63,561 nt of DNA from Anaerolineae bacterium. GTDB lineage: Bacteria > Chloroflexota > Anaerolineae > Aggregatilineales > Phototrophicaceae. The notes under the pieces were generated by a model. That model was not told the DNA's origin, made no database searches, and saw nothing but the letters and a program-made list of their open reading frames with translations. A program made the position numbers and the translations under genes. Numbering within the stretch: position 1 is the first letter of the stretch; every line of letters starts with the position of its first letter. Shown here piece after piece: positions 25,387-34,139 of the stretch. The DNA is taken from assembly GCA_022820125.1 (NCBI GenBank), contig JAJEGA010000047.1, positions 1 through 63,561 of the forward strand. The letters run 5' to 3'.

Positions 25387-26076
25387 TCAGGGACCGCTGT
25401 CGCCGTCAGTGGCGAGTTGATTTTCGAAGCGTTTGAGCGCGTCTTGCAGCCTCTGTTGGCGCAGGCTCTGGGTCAGGTCGCCGCGGGTTCGCTCAAGCAC
25501 GCCGCGCGTCACATCCGTCTGACGGCGCAAACCACGGGTGAGCGCGTCGGGAAAATCGAAGGTGACCAGTTGATCGTAGATTTCGTCCATGGCTTTGAGC
25601 AGGCTTTCGGCTTCGGCGCTGTGTCCGTCTTCACGCCGCATGATATCGAGAATGAAGCGGCGCAGTTCGGTGGCGGCTTCGCCCAAGCCTTTGAGGTAGG
25701 TCGCGCTTTCGATATCGAGCTCGCGGGAAGAGGGCAGCGCGCGTCCGCCGATGATGGCGCGGGTGATAAAGGCTTCGGCGACTTCTTTCAGCGCGTCCTG
25801 CGTATAGCCAGTGTAATAGAGATCGGGATAATCTCTCACCACCGATTTCAGTTCAGCGGCGCCGGCAGTGACATCTTGCAGCTTGGCGTCGGCGCCGTCC
25901 AGGTCTCGCCGGTGAATCGCGCGAATGCTCTCGGAGCAGTGGCGAATCAACTGACGCGAGAGTACGATCGCCTGGTCGCGCGCTGCATTGCGGCGTTCAA
26001 GATCGTCGCGAAGGGCGTTGCAAATCTCGCTCAGACCGCGTGTGGATTCGTCTTCGATTGAGCCTGATTCCGTCAT
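25387..26076 (-). CDS. Translin/TRAX family protein
   Basis: A 229-residue all-helical protein without signal peptide. RDQAIVLSRQLIRHCSESIRAIHRRD, LYYTGYTQDALKEVAEAFI, YLKGLGEAATELRRFILD and RRQTDVTRGVLERTRG follow the translin (PF01997) helix order. Translins are octameric RNA/ssDNA-binding proteins, and TRAX subunits carry an RNase site made of acidic residues. Several Glu and Asp lie in the matching helices (around EVAEA and LDIMRREDG), so nuclease activity is conceivable but unproven. The start is ATG 26076, with AAGAGGC upstream. Confidence 0.75.
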   Translation of the reverse strand: MTESGSIEDESTRGLSEICNALRDDLERRNAARDQAIVLSRQLIRHCSESIRAIHRRDLDGADAKLQDVTAGAAELKSVVRDYPDLYYTGYTQDALKEVAEAFITRAIIGGRALPSSRELDIESATYLKGLGEAATELRRFILDIMRREDGHSAEAESLLKAMDEIYDQLVTFDFPDALTRGLRRQTDVTRGVLERTRGDLTQSLRQQRLQDALKRFENQLATDGDSGP

Positions 26077-26241
26077 TGAAGCCTCTTCAGGGAATTAGCG
26101 ATGGCGTCATTATACCGGATATCAGCCCAGCGCCATCCGCAGCTTCGGCAGCGGGCGCGGCTTAAAGGCTGGCTGCGCAATGTTGAGCGCTTCGGTTATT
26201 CTATTGACGAGACCTAAACATGGGCGACGAGGATCATTGAC

Positions 26242-26562
26242 ATGCCGACATACATCTATCGGATTCAGCCGGTGCGGCCCGCCATGCTATCTGACGGACC
26301 GACGGCGGAAGAGGCGCGCGTCGCCAGCGAGCATTTTGACTATCTTCAAGCGCTAATGCGCGACGGTGTTTTGATATTGGCCGGGCGCAGCTTAAACAGC
26401 GATTACTCCGCCTTTGGCATCGCCATCTTTGAGGCGCGCGATGACGAGCACATGCGTCAGATCACGGCAGGCGATCCGGGCGTGGCGCAGAAGCTGTTTC
26501 GCGCCGAGTGGCACCCGTTTCGCATCGCGCTTCATGCGCCGGAAAACAATCAGGCGGATTAG
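26242..26562 (+). CDS. YCII-related domain protein
   Basis: A 106-residue single-domain protein of the YciI-like dimeric alpha-beta barrel type (PF03795). Signs are HFDYLQALMRDGVLILAGRS, an FGIAIFEARDDEHMRQITAGDP strand-helix unit and a C-terminal AEWHPFRIAL strand. The family His and Asp/Glu residues are in place. The function of the family is mostly unknown. It stands alone, divergent from the translin-like gene. Confidence 0.85.
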   Translation: MPTYIYRIQPVRPAMLSDGPTAEEARVASEHFDYLQALMRDGVLILAGRSLNSDYSAFGIAIFEARDDEHMRQITAGDPGVAQKLFRAEWHPFRIALHAPENNQAD

Positions 26563-26617
26563 ATTGTGGTCGACAATTCACCCCGGCATATCGTCGCCCC
26601 AATTGCTCTGGTCAACT

Positions 26618-26842
26618 TCATTTGCAGCCAGGACTTTCCGACCCAAACAATTCTGCATTCGGGTCAATGCCTAACGCCGCTTCAATGCGCGACAGCCGTT
26701 CGGCATCCTGCCTCAAAAAGCCCTTCTCGGGATCGAGCAAGATGCCCAGGTGATCGTGAGTCTGGATTGTAAAGGCAAGGGCAACAAGAGCGGCGAGCGC
26801 TAATACTGCCTTAACCGCGAGCTGCGCGCGTTTGCTGTTCAT
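26618..26842 (-). CDS. Small single-pass membrane protein, 74 residues
   Basis: I do not recognise a family. An N-terminal hydrophobic helix (about residues 8-26, LAVKAVLALAALVALAFTI) after a basic start suggests a membrane anchor or uncleaved signal; the rest is charged and soluble. A near-perfect AAAGGAGGTG stands just upstream of ATG 26842, strong evidence that the frame is translated. It is divergent from the Nudix gene. Confidence 0.7.
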   Translation of the reverse strand: MNSKRAQLAVKAVLALAALVALAFTIQTHDHLGILLDPEKGFLRQDAERLSRIEAALGIDPNAELFGSESPGCK

Positions 26843-26888
26843 ATTTCACCTCCTTTAAGCGTTTCAATTTACTTACATTCTATTGCGA

Positions 26889-26916
26889 TTGGGAAATAGA
26901 GAAACGTTGATATAAT
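26889..26916 (+). promoter_or_regulatory. Promoter for the Nudix gene
   Basis: TTGGGA at 26889-26894, a 16-base spacer and TATAAT at 26911-26916. The ATG at 26944 follows 28 bases after the -10, so the leader is very short. Confidence 0.7.
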
Positions 26917-26943
26917 GCGGCATATTGCACGAAAGAGTAGCTT

Positions 26944-27396
26944 ATGTTGGATTCTGAACCCCGACATATCGTCGCCGCCAGCGCCCTGATTCGCAATGGC
27001 GAGGGAGCAATCGCGCTTGTCAAGACCGAGCGCCGCGGTTGGGAATTGCCCGGCGGCCAGATTGAGCTGGGCGAGACCTTGACCGACGGGCTTCAGCGCG
27101 AAATCCTGGAGGAATGCGGCATCAAGGTCGAGCTGGGAAAACTGCTGCAGGTGCGCAGCAATGTTAGTTCCTCCATTGTCATCTTCCTGTTTCAGGCGAC
27201 TTATGTCGGGGGCGAACTGCGGCCCAGCGAGGAGACGCCTGAGGTCCGCTGGGCGGATCCATCGACTGCGCTCAACCTGATCACTCATCCGGCTTTGCGC
27301 TTGAACTTGCGCGACTTGCTGCGTGCTGACGAGGGCCTAGGTTATGACGCGTATCGAACCAAGCCCTTCGCGCTGGTGGAATCGCGCGCGATTTAG
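26944..27396 (+). CDS. Nudix hydrolase
   Basis: A 150-residue enzyme with a complete Nudix box, GGQIELGETLTDGLQREILEECGI, which fits GX5EX7REUXEEXGU. Such enzymes cleave nucleoside diphosphates linked to other groups, with Mg2+ held by the box glutamates. No substrate-specific motif is evident. Its stop codon overlaps the convergent rsmG stop by four bases. Confidence 0.9.
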   Translation: MLDSEPRHIVAASALIRNGEGAIALVKTERRGWELPGGQIELGETLTDGLQREILEECGIKVELGKLLQVRSNVSSSIVIFLFQATYVGGELRPSEETPEVRWADPSTALNLITHPALRLNLRDLLRADEGLGYDAYRTKPFALVESRAI

Positions 27397-28115
27397 CGGA
27401 TGGGATGGCGCGCTGGCAAGCCCGCCCGGCGTGGATAACGCTTGGGCGTCGGGTTGATCTTCTCGATGACGACAAGATAGCGCCTGTCGTCTAGCGTGGG
27501 CAGCGCGATTTCTTCAATGGCAGCTAGCTCGCCGCCAAGCGCGCCAATCGCATTAGTGGCGGCGGTGGATTCTTCACAGGCTGCGGCGCCCTTCATCGCG
27601 ATCGCCTTCCCGCCCAATTTGCAAAGGGGCAGCATATATTCCAGCAAGACCGGCAGCCGGGCGACGGCGCGCGCGACCACGATATCGAAGGCTTCGCGGT
27701 ATCGTTGGTCTTTGCCGGCCTCTTCGGCGCGGGCATGAATGGTCCGCACATTCTTCAAGCCAAGAGACAAAGCCGCCTCGTCGATGAAGCGTAGTTTCTT
27801 TGCGGTTGAGTCCATTAGCGTCAGCTGCAATCGCGGGAATGCGATCGCCAGCGGCAAACCGGGGAAACCGGCGCCCGTGCCCACATCAATCAGGCGCTTG
27901 CCGTCGAAATGCGGCGCGACGAGGCTGAGCGTCAAGGCGTCGAGATAATGCTTGATGGCAATGTCGGCGGGATCGGTGATGGCTGTCAGGTTGACCCGCT
28001 CGTTCCAGCTCAGCAGGAGTTGTGTCAAGCGTTCAAACTGAAGAAGCTGCTCGCCTGACAGGTCAATGCCAACAAGGGACGCGGCGTATGTGGCGAATAT
28101 CGAAGCCCGAGTCAA
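27393..28115 (-). CDS. rsmG: 16S rRNA (guanine-527-N7)-methyltransferase RsmG
   Basis: It methylates G527 of 16S rRNA with SAM. FERLTQLLLSWNERVNLTAITDP, the SAM-binding LIDVGTGAGFPGLPLAI and RTIHARAEEAG match RsmG. The open frame extends to 28448, but those residues overlap the next upstream gene and are not RsmG-like. The only reasonable start is TTG 28115, giving about 240 residues. There is no clear ribosome-binding site, so translation may be coupled to the gene ending at 28159, 44 bases upstream. Confidence 0.93.
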   Translation of the reverse strand: MTRASIFATYAASLVGIDLSGEQLLQFERLTQLLLSWNERVNLTAITDPADIAIKHYLDALTLSLVAPHFDGKRLIDVGTGAGFPGLPLAIAFPRLQLTLMDSTAKKLRFIDEAALSLGLKNVRTIHARAEEAGKDQRYREAFDIVVARAVARLPVLLEYMLPLCKLGGKAIAMKGAAACEESTAATNAIGALGGELAAIEEIALPTLDDRRYLVVIEKINPTPKRYPRRAGLPARHPIR

Positions 28116-28158
28116 GGCTGGCGAGAATGGGGATGCCGAAGCTGGCAAGGGCCGCGGC

Positions 28159-29208
28159 TCACGCTTCAGTCTCGCTAAAAGGGAAGGTATCCAATGGGTA
28201 TTTTGGTCGTTCGGGCATGATATCCACACCGTATGGATTCCTCTGTATGGCGAAGCGGCAACCGCTTTCCAAGCGTTCGTTGGCGGTGCCGGGTCCAAAA
28301 TCTTCATAGCCGTCGGTAATTGCCTTGGACCAGTTAACGTTAAAGCTGATGACATAACCGCCCGGAGACCATCGATCGCCCAGGCTGACCGTGTAAAACA
28401 CCCACCAATCTGGGTTGCCTGGCAGCTTTTTGATCGTGCTGACTTCAAAGTTCGGGATGGTCTGGGTGTCGATCTTCACATTGTATAACGCGCTGTTGAC
28501 GTGATCCTGAACCTGCTCGCGGGTCTTGGCGAACCAGGACCAAAAGACCTTGATCTCGTCCGTGTCATAGAGGATGCCGGGATCTGCGCCTTCGGCATCC
28601 AGGCACTCCGCAAAAATCAAGCCGGGGTTGGCGGTGCGGGCGCGCAGGTCAACCTGGCTGGGACGCGCGCCAATATGAACGATATGTTCCTGCGGCCGCC
28701 GATATACCGGATTCAGAAAGGCGCCATCCGGGGCGTAGACGTTGGAGCTTGAAATCGGCGGTTCGCCTTCCGGCTCTTCGTCCAGGACAATGAGGGCTTC
28801 GCCCGGCTCTTCGCACAATCCGAGCAAGTCATCGGAGGGCTGCTGGAAGAGTGTGCTCTCTGCATCGGTCTCGCGCGCAATGCGGAAGACGACGCTAATT
28901 GGCGTGCCGAGCATGCGCGTCGCGCCATCCAGCCATTCAACCACCTGGCTGACCGCGTAATCGCCATCAACCTCGACGCGCGTCAACCCCGTGATCGCGT
29001 CTCCCAAACCGCCGAAGCGATCGAAAGCTTGAAAATACAAGTCGTACTCCGGCTGCATCTGGCCTTGCAGGTCGACCACCATGCGGTCTTCGCAGGCGCT
29101 GTAATACCAATTGACTGTAGAGTTAAAGCCGCTGTCATCTTGCGCCTGTGCCCCGAAAAGGGTTGCCGGGATTAGAAGCAGGCTAAGAAGAACAATAAGT
29201 CTGCGCAT
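28159..29208 (-). CDS. Secreted hypothetical protein
   Basis: A 349-residue protein with a Sec signal peptide (MRRLIVLLSLLLIPATLFGAQA) and start ATG 29208 behind AGGAAG. The mature part is Trp/Tyr-rich with many predicted strands and four or so Cys (YYSACEDR, LGLCEEP, FAECLDAEG, ESGCRF) that could form disulfides outside the cell. I do not recognise a family. It lies upstream of rsmG and may share its transcript. Confidence 0.75.
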   Translation of the reverse strand: MRRLIVLLSLLLIPATLFGAQAQDDSGFNSTVNWYYSACEDRMVVDLQGQMQPEYDLYFQAFDRFGGLGDAITGLTRVEVDGDYAVSQVVEWLDGATRMLGTPISVVFRIARETDAESTLFQQPSDDLLGLCEEPGEALIVLDEEPEGEPPISSSNVYAPDGAFLNPVYRRPQEHIVHIGARPSQVDLRARTANPGLIFAECLDAEGADPGILYDTDEIKVFWSWFAKTREQVQDHVNSALYNVKIDTQTIPNFEVSTIKKLPGNPDWWVFYTVSLGDRWSPGGYVISFNVNWSKAITDGYEDFGPGTANERLESGCRFAIQRNPYGVDIMPERPKYPLDTFPFSETEA

Positions 29209-29384
29209 GAGAATCTTCCTGTCTAAATTGAAACGGACAGTCAATTAACTCCATTTTACCGCAAGTGGGCAAATTGCTCATCTGAAAATTCGGTACAGTC
29301 ATAACTTGGGGGACACGTGATTCTTGATCTTCGCTTACAATAATGGAAACAGCCTAAGAATAAAGGTGGAAGGCGATAGCAATC

Positions 29385-30467
29385 TTGGCTACAAAAACAG
29401 TCTGCGTCTTGCAGGGCGATCAGACGGGACAAGAGCTGCTGGACGAAGCCTTGCGCGTTCTTGATCCCGCTGTGATTCGCATGAATAACCTGCGCTTTGA
29501 GACCTACGATCTTTCGCTGGAAAACCGGCGGCGCACAAGCAATGATGTCGTGCGCGAGGCGGCGGCGCGCATGCGCGAGACCGGCTTGGGCATAAAGGCG
29601 GCAACCATCACCCCGGGCGATCCCGATGATGTGGGCAGCCCGAACGCGCTGCTGCGCGAGTTGCTGCATGGCAGCGTCATTCTGCGCACTGGTCGGCGGA
29701 TACCATCGGTATTGCCCCTGGCCGGCGTGCACGCGCCGATCGCCGTGGTTCGCATGGCGGTGGAAGGCGCTTATGCCGCGGAGGAATGGCGCGAGGGCGA
29801 AGGTTTGGACGAGGTGGCCTATAACAAGCGCCATATTTCCCGCCGCACCTGCCGCGCCGTCGCCGAATTCACGTTTCAGTACGCCGCCCAGCACCATGCC
29901 ACGGTCTTCGGCGGACCCAAATACACGGTGAGCCCAATCTACGAGGGCATGTTCAAAGAAGAGTTGGATCGCGCCGCTGGCTTGCACCCGGGCGTACGCT
30001 ATGACCCGCAGCTGATAGACGCGACTTACGCGCTCCTGCTCGAAACGCACGGCGAAGCGCTGGTGATCCCGGCGCTTAACCGCGATGGCGACAATCTCAG
30101 CGATTTGGTCATTAAGATGTTTGGCACCATCGCCGGCGCCGAGTCCATCGTCTTTGCCTTTGATGAGGCTTTCAAGGTTAAGGTCGCGCTGACGGAAGCG
30201 CCGCACGGCACGGCGCCCAGCTTGCAGGGCAAGAATATCGCCAACCCCATGGCGATGCTCCTGGCTTGCGGCGCGCTGCTGCGTTACATCGATACGCGCG
30301 AGGCGGCGCTCGCCAGCCGCGCCATTTATGAATCATCGCTTGAGTCGGTATACAATGGCGTGAAAACACCCGACTTGGGCGGGCAAGCCAGCACAAGCGA
30401 ATTCGTTGACGAAGTGATCCGCGAAGTGCGTGGTAAACTTGAAGTGTGGGATGCCCTGGGTGATTGA
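29385..30467 (+). CDS. Divergent isocitrate/isopropylmalate dehydrogenase family protein
   Basis: A 360-residue member of the beta-decarboxylating dehydrogenases. The fold is clear from the N-terminal GDQTGQELLDEALRVL, the metal/NAD region NRDGDNLSDLVIKMFG, and EAPHGTAPSLQGKNIANPMAM. Substrate-loop residues differ from classic enzymes: the usual REN/TEG(E)Y segment reads VRMAVEGAYAAEEW, and the Lys region is GGPKYTVS. A 2-hydroxy dicarboxylate is likely, but which one cannot be told. The start is TTG 29385 with AAGGTGGAAGG upstream. The stop overlaps a possible start of the MarR gene. Confidence 0.8.
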   Translation: MATKTVCVLQGDQTGQELLDEALRVLDPAVIRMNNLRFETYDLSLENRRRTSNDVVREAAARMRETGLGIKAATITPGDPDDVGSPNALLRELLHGSVILRTGRRIPSVLPLAGVHAPIAVVRMAVEGAYAAEEWREGEGLDEVAYNKRHISRRTCRAVAEFTFQYAAQHHATVFGGPKYTVSPIYEGMFKEELDRAAGLHPGVRYDPQLIDATYALLLETHGEALVIPALNRDGDNLSDLVIKMFGTIAGAESIVFAFDEAFKVKVALTEAPHGTAPSLQGKNIANPMAMLLACGALLRYIDTREAALASRAIYESSLESVYNGVKTPDLGGQASTSEFVDEVIREVRGKLEVWDALGD

Positions 30468-30949
30468 CGCCCTATGCTAGGCGGCTGAGCGTGGACCCGA
30501 AACTCGACCGTGATGTGGCCGATCTTTGGTCGACCCTGTTCGACATCGTCACCGATGGCGAAAAGCGGCTGGCGATTCATTTCGAAGCGCATCAATTGAC
30601 GCCGCCGCAGTTCTACGTCTTGAAGACCCTATCCGAAAACGCGGGCGCCTGCCGCATTGGCGATATTGCGCGTCATCATCACCTGACCAGCGCCACCATG
30701 ACTGGGCTGGTCAAGCGGCTGGAAGCGATGAACCCGCCTCTGGTCCGCAGCCGGCGCAATCAAAGCGACGGGCGTTCAGTCGATGTCGTCTTGACGGCGG
30801 CGGGGCAAGACCGCTTCGTCGCGGTGCAGCGAGGCTTGATGAATCAACTGCGGGCGGTCTTTGGCTTGCTGCCGGATGCGGAACGGCGCGACATCATCGC
30901 CAAGGTCCGCCAGTACTTCACCGTCTTTTCGCAGCAATTTCCGCTGTAG
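30464..30949 (+). CDS. MarR family transcriptional regulator
   Basis: A protein of about 160 residues with a winged helix: CRIGDIARHHHLTSATMTGLVKRLE forms helix-turn-helix plus recognition helix, and RRNQSDGRSVDVVLTAAGQ forms the wing. MarR dimers sense small phenolic or other ligands. A TTG at 30464 overlaps the stop of the upstream dehydrogenase by four bases; GTG 30491 is the other candidate. The tight coupling suggests that it regulates its own operon. Confidence 0.88.
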   Translation: MTPYARRLSVDPKLDRDVADLWSTLFDIVTDGEKRLAIHFEAHQLTPPQFYVLKTLSENAGACRIGDIARHHHLTSATMTGLVKRLEAMNPPLVRSRRNQSDGRSVDVVLTAAGQDRFVAVQRGLMNQLRAVFGLLPDAERRDIIAKVRQYFTVFSQQFPL

Positions 30950-30972
30950 AGATTGCCGGCCCGCGTCGGCGG

Positions 30973-32988
30973 TCACGCATTCACGTAGCGGTCAAACCAT
31001 TTGATCATTTCAGACAGCCGGCTGACGCGGTGGCTCGGCTCGCCACTGCGGGAGAGCTCGTGCCCCTCGCGCGGATAGCGCAGCATGTGGACCGGCGTTT
31101 CGGTCGCGCGGCGCACCCAGGCGAATAATTGCTCCGCTTGCTCAATCGGCACGCGAAAGTCGTTTTCCGAATGGATCAATAGCAGAGGCGCGCTGATATT
31201 GGCGGCGTATTTCAGCGGCGAGTTATCCCAGTAAACATCATGATTCTCCCAAGGTTCGGCGTCAAACTCGCTAGACATAAGAATGGGGACGTCCGATGTG
31301 CCGTAAAAGCTGGAGATATTGTAGACGCCGCGCTGCGAGACAGCCGCTTTGAAGCGATCTGTATGCGAGATGATCCAGGCAGTCATGTATCCGCCGTAAG
31401 ACCCGCCGGTGATCGCCAGCCGATTTTGGTCGGCGATGCCGCGCGCGAGAACGGCGTCAACGCCGGCCATGATGTCGTCCATGGCGACCGGCCCCCAGGC
31501 GGCATGTAACTTGCGCATGAAGGCTTCGCCATAACCGCCGCTGCCATGCGGGTTGCAATAGAAAACTGCGTAGCCGCGCGCCGCATGGAATTGCCATTCA
31601 TGCCACATCGACTTGGTTGAGAAGCCCCAAGCGGCGTGCGGTCCCCCATGGATGTTCAGCGCCAGCGGATAGGTTTTGCCAGTTTCATAGCCGACGGGGA
31701 GCAAATACCAGCCCTGGATTTCGCCCTGCGGAGAATCAAAGCGCAATTCATGGACCTCTTGCACAATCACTTCGTCCAGCCAAGCGTGATTGAAGCTGGT
31801 TGCCTCTCTGAAACCGCCTCCGTTCAAAATGTATAGTTCTTGCGGGTTGTCTGGCGTGGAGACCGTCAGCGCCATCAAGCCATCAGCGCCGGCGCTGATT
31901 TGCTCGATCTCGTAAATGCCATCGTGAGCGATCGCCAGCCTGTCTTCGCCGGGGTCGTAGGTCCAAGGCAGCAGGTTGCCCTCGCTTTCGATGCTGAGCG
32001 CAAGGCGGCTCTCTGGCGACCAAGCAAACTCAAAGACTTCGCGATCGAGCGAAATGTTAATAACTCGCGACTCGGCGCCGTCGGCAGACATCAGCACCAG
32101 TCTCTCGGGCAAATCGGTGACGCCGATGTGAGCGCGGCTGTAGGCGATCCATCCGCCATCGGGCGATGGACTAGGCGAATAGGTGCTGTACTCGCCATCG
32201 GTCAAGGCGAATTCTTCGCCCGATTCGACATCCAGCCGAAAGATGTTTTTGGCGCGCCAGGGCTCGTCGGCTTCAAGCCAGATCGCGCGATCGGTGTATA
32301 TCGAGCGCCCGTCAGCCGACCAGCGGGGCTGGCTGTAGCTGGCGTTCAAGTTCGTCAATCGCCGGGGTTTGGAGTCGGCTGCTTCGGCAGCGTCGATCAC
32401 ATAGACTTGATCGTAGCGTTCGTCGACGTAGCTTGTGCCCTGGCGATAGGGGATTCGCCACATCGGCCGCGGATCCCAGCGGTTGCTTTCAGCTTCGGCT
32501 TTGCGCTCTTTTTGCTGCTTTTGCTCCAGCTTGTCCTTTGGTTCTGGCGCTGACGCGTCGCCAGCAACTTCGCTTGACCGCTCGTCCTCGCGCAGCGGCG
32601 CTAGAAAAGCGATGCGCGTCCCATCGGGCGACCAATCGGGGCTGCGCGCGCCGTTTTCCAGCGCGGTCAAAGCGCGCGCTTCACCGCCGGGCGCGGAAGT
32701 CGGCAGCAGATAGATCTGCGGCTTGTCGCCACGATCTGAGACAAAAGCCAGTTGCGAGGCATCGGGGGACCAGCGCGGTCCGCTGTCGCTGTCGCCGCGC
32801 GTCAGCTGAAAGGCTTCGCCGGCGGGCAATGGCAGCAGCCAGATGTTGCGCTTATAAGTCTTGTTTAGCGGATCCGGCGTGACCTTGACGAAGGCGACAT
32901 ACTCGCCATCGGGGCTGATCTGCGGATCTTGCAGGCTGTGTATGTTGTAGAGATCTTCGGCAGTGATGGGTCGCTTCGTCTCGGCCAT
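30973..32988 (-). CDS. S9 family prolyl oligopeptidase-type peptidase
   Basis: A 671-residue protein with an N-terminal beta-propeller made of repeated (D/S)xSPDGxxIAF/W-type TolB-like blades (residues about 20-410). A C-terminal alpha/beta-hydrolase domain carries the Ser in TGGSYGGYMTAW, the Asp in IHSENDFRVP and the His in REGHELSRSG. This matches acylaminoacyl-peptidase/dipeptidyl-peptidase-type S9C enzymes that cleave short peptides. A charged insertion rich in Lys, Glu and Gln (about 145-170) interrupts the propeller. There is no signal peptide, so it is cytoplasmic. Confidence 0.95.
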   Translation of the reverse strand: MAETKRPITAEDLYNIHSLQDPQISPDGEYVAFVKVTPDPLNKTYKRNIWLLPLPAGEAFQLTRGDSDSGPRWSPDASQLAFVSDRGDKPQIYLLPTSAPGGEARALTALENGARSPDWSPDGTRIAFLAPLREDERSSEVAGDASAPEPKDKLEQKQQKERKAEAESNRWDPRPMWRIPYRQGTSYVDERYDQVYVIDAAEAADSKPRRLTNLNASYSQPRWSADGRSIYTDRAIWLEADEPWRAKNIFRLDVESGEEFALTDGEYSTYSPSPSPDGGWIAYSRAHIGVTDLPERLVLMSADGAESRVINISLDREVFEFAWSPESRLALSIESEGNLLPWTYDPGEDRLAIAHDGIYEIEQISAGADGLMALTVSTPDNPQELYILNGGGFREATSFNHAWLDEVIVQEVHELRFDSPQGEIQGWYLLPVGYETGKTYPLALNIHGGPHAAWGFSTKSMWHEWQFHAARGYAVFYCNPHGSGGYGEAFMRKLHAAWGPVAMDDIMAGVDAVLARGIADQNRLAITGGSYGGYMTAWIISHTDRFKAAVSQRGVYNISSFYGTSDVPILMSSEFDAEPWENHDVYWDNSPLKYAANISAPLLLIHSENDFRVPIEQAEQLFAWVRRATETPVHMLRYPREGHELSRSGEPSHRVSRLSEMIKWFDRYVNA

Positions 32989-33003
32989 GGGTGATTTCCT
33001 CGT

Positions 33004-33600
33004 TCAGTCTTTGATATGCTGCAAGGCGGATTGCAATAGGGCGTCGAATTGGTCTTCACGCGCCAGTTCAGTGATCGGACGCGGCGCCCGCGGCGATTTT
33101 GGCGGCGGACGCAGCTCCAACTGCCACCAGCCCGTATCGCGCCAGTCGCCCGCTTTATAGCCAACGTTCTTAAAGACGCCGATCTTTCGAAATCCCAAGG
33201 ATTCATGCGCGCGTATGCTGCCATCATTGGGCAGCGCGATGACGCCAACCGCGCTGCAATAGCCTTGCTCGCGCAAGACGGCGAGCAGGGCGCTGTATAA
33301 GGCGCGAGAAACGCCGCGCCGCTGAAAGCCGGTGTGGATATAGACGGTGGTTTCGGCGGTCCACTGGTACGCCACGCGCGCGCGAAAAGCGCTGGCATAA
33401 GCATAACCAGCCAACTGCCCATCGACTTCGCAGACGAGCCAAGGATACTGCCTGAGCGTCTTTTTAATTCGGGCGGCGATTTCGCTTATCGCCGGCACGG
33501 TTTGCTCGAAAGAGATGTGGGTGTCGCGAACGATGGGTTGGTAAATCTGATGGATAGCGGCGGCGTCGGCGGCGGTCGCGAGACGGATTAGGGCGGTCAT
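33004..33600 (-). CDS. GNAT acetyltransferase, phosphinothricin acetyltransferase-like
   Basis: A protein of about 198 residues. IRLATAADAAAIHQIYQPIV, TTVYIHTGFQRRGVSRALYSALL (acetyl-CoA loop) and HESLGFRKIGVFKNVGYKAG DWRDT are typical of the PAT/YwnH group. These acetylate phosphinothricin, methionine sulfoximine or related amino groups. ATG 33600 overlaps the stop of the deformylase gene (ATGA), so the two are coupled. The C-terminal basic and Pro-rich tail (residues about 168-198) is longer than usual. Confidence 0.88.
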   Translation of the reverse strand: MTALIRLATAADAAAIHQIYQPIVRDTHISFEQTVPAISEIAARIKKTLRQYPWLVCEVDGQLAGYAYASAFRARVAYQWTAETTVYIHTGFQRRGVSRALYSALLAVLREQGYCSAVGVIALPNDGSIRAHESLGFRKIGVFKNVGYKAGDWRDTGWWQLELRPPPKSPRAPRPITELAREDQFDALLQSALQHIKD

Positions 33601-34139
33601 TGGCTCTTGACGGCGGCAGCCAGCGATTCTGCTTCTTCTTCGTCCGGGCGCCAAATGCTTGTGGCAATATCGATGTAGAGGATGCCGTCCAGATGATCGA
33701 CCTCGTGCTGAAACACACGCGCCAGCCAGCCGGAAGCCCGCAGCCGAATCGGCTTTCCTTCGCGGTCCTGCCCCGCCAGCTCAACGCTTTCGTGGCGCTC
33801 GACATCGCCAAGCAAACCTGGCAGCGAGAGGCAGCCTTCAACCCCGCTGATCATCTCATCGCTGCGCCGAATGATCTTGGGATTGGCAATCACGTATAGT
33901 CTGCCGGCACCATCGCCGTAGATTTCCCGGTTCTCTTCGTCGTCGTTTGGCAAGCGCGCCAGGATAATTCGCAGGCTCTGCCCGACTTGGGGCCCCGCCA
34001 AGCCAGCGCCGCGAGCCTCCACCAAGGTGTCGAACATGTCATCAATCAGCGTTTGCAGTTGGTGGCCAAAGTCATTGACGCGGAGCGCGGGGCGGCGCAG
34101 CAAAGGATTGTCCGGCTGGATGATTGGCAGCGCCGTCAT
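33597..34139 (-). CDS. def: Peptide deformylase
   Basis: It removes the formyl group from nascent N-terminal Met. All three metal and active-site motifs are present in the 180-residue protein: GAGLAGPQVG, EGCLSLPG (Cys ligand) and FQHEVDHLDG (His ligands and catalytic Glu). It overlaps the acetyltransferase gene by four bases. The long non-coding stretch upstream separates it from the two-component genes. Confidence 0.96.
   Translation of the reverse strand: MTALPIIQPDNPLLRRPALRVNDFGHQLQTLIDDMFDTLVEARGAGLAGPQVGQSLRIILARLPNDDEENREIYGDGAGRLYVIANPKIIRRSDEMISGVEGCLSLPGLLGDVERHESVELAGQDREGKPIRLRASGWLARVFQHEVDHLDGILYIDIATSIWRPDEEEAESLAAAVKSQ

Noticed and set aside
28116..28448. N-terminal extension of RsmG
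   Set aside because: It lies inside the upstream gene in another frame and does not resemble RsmG; TTG 28115 is the first start clear of that gene.
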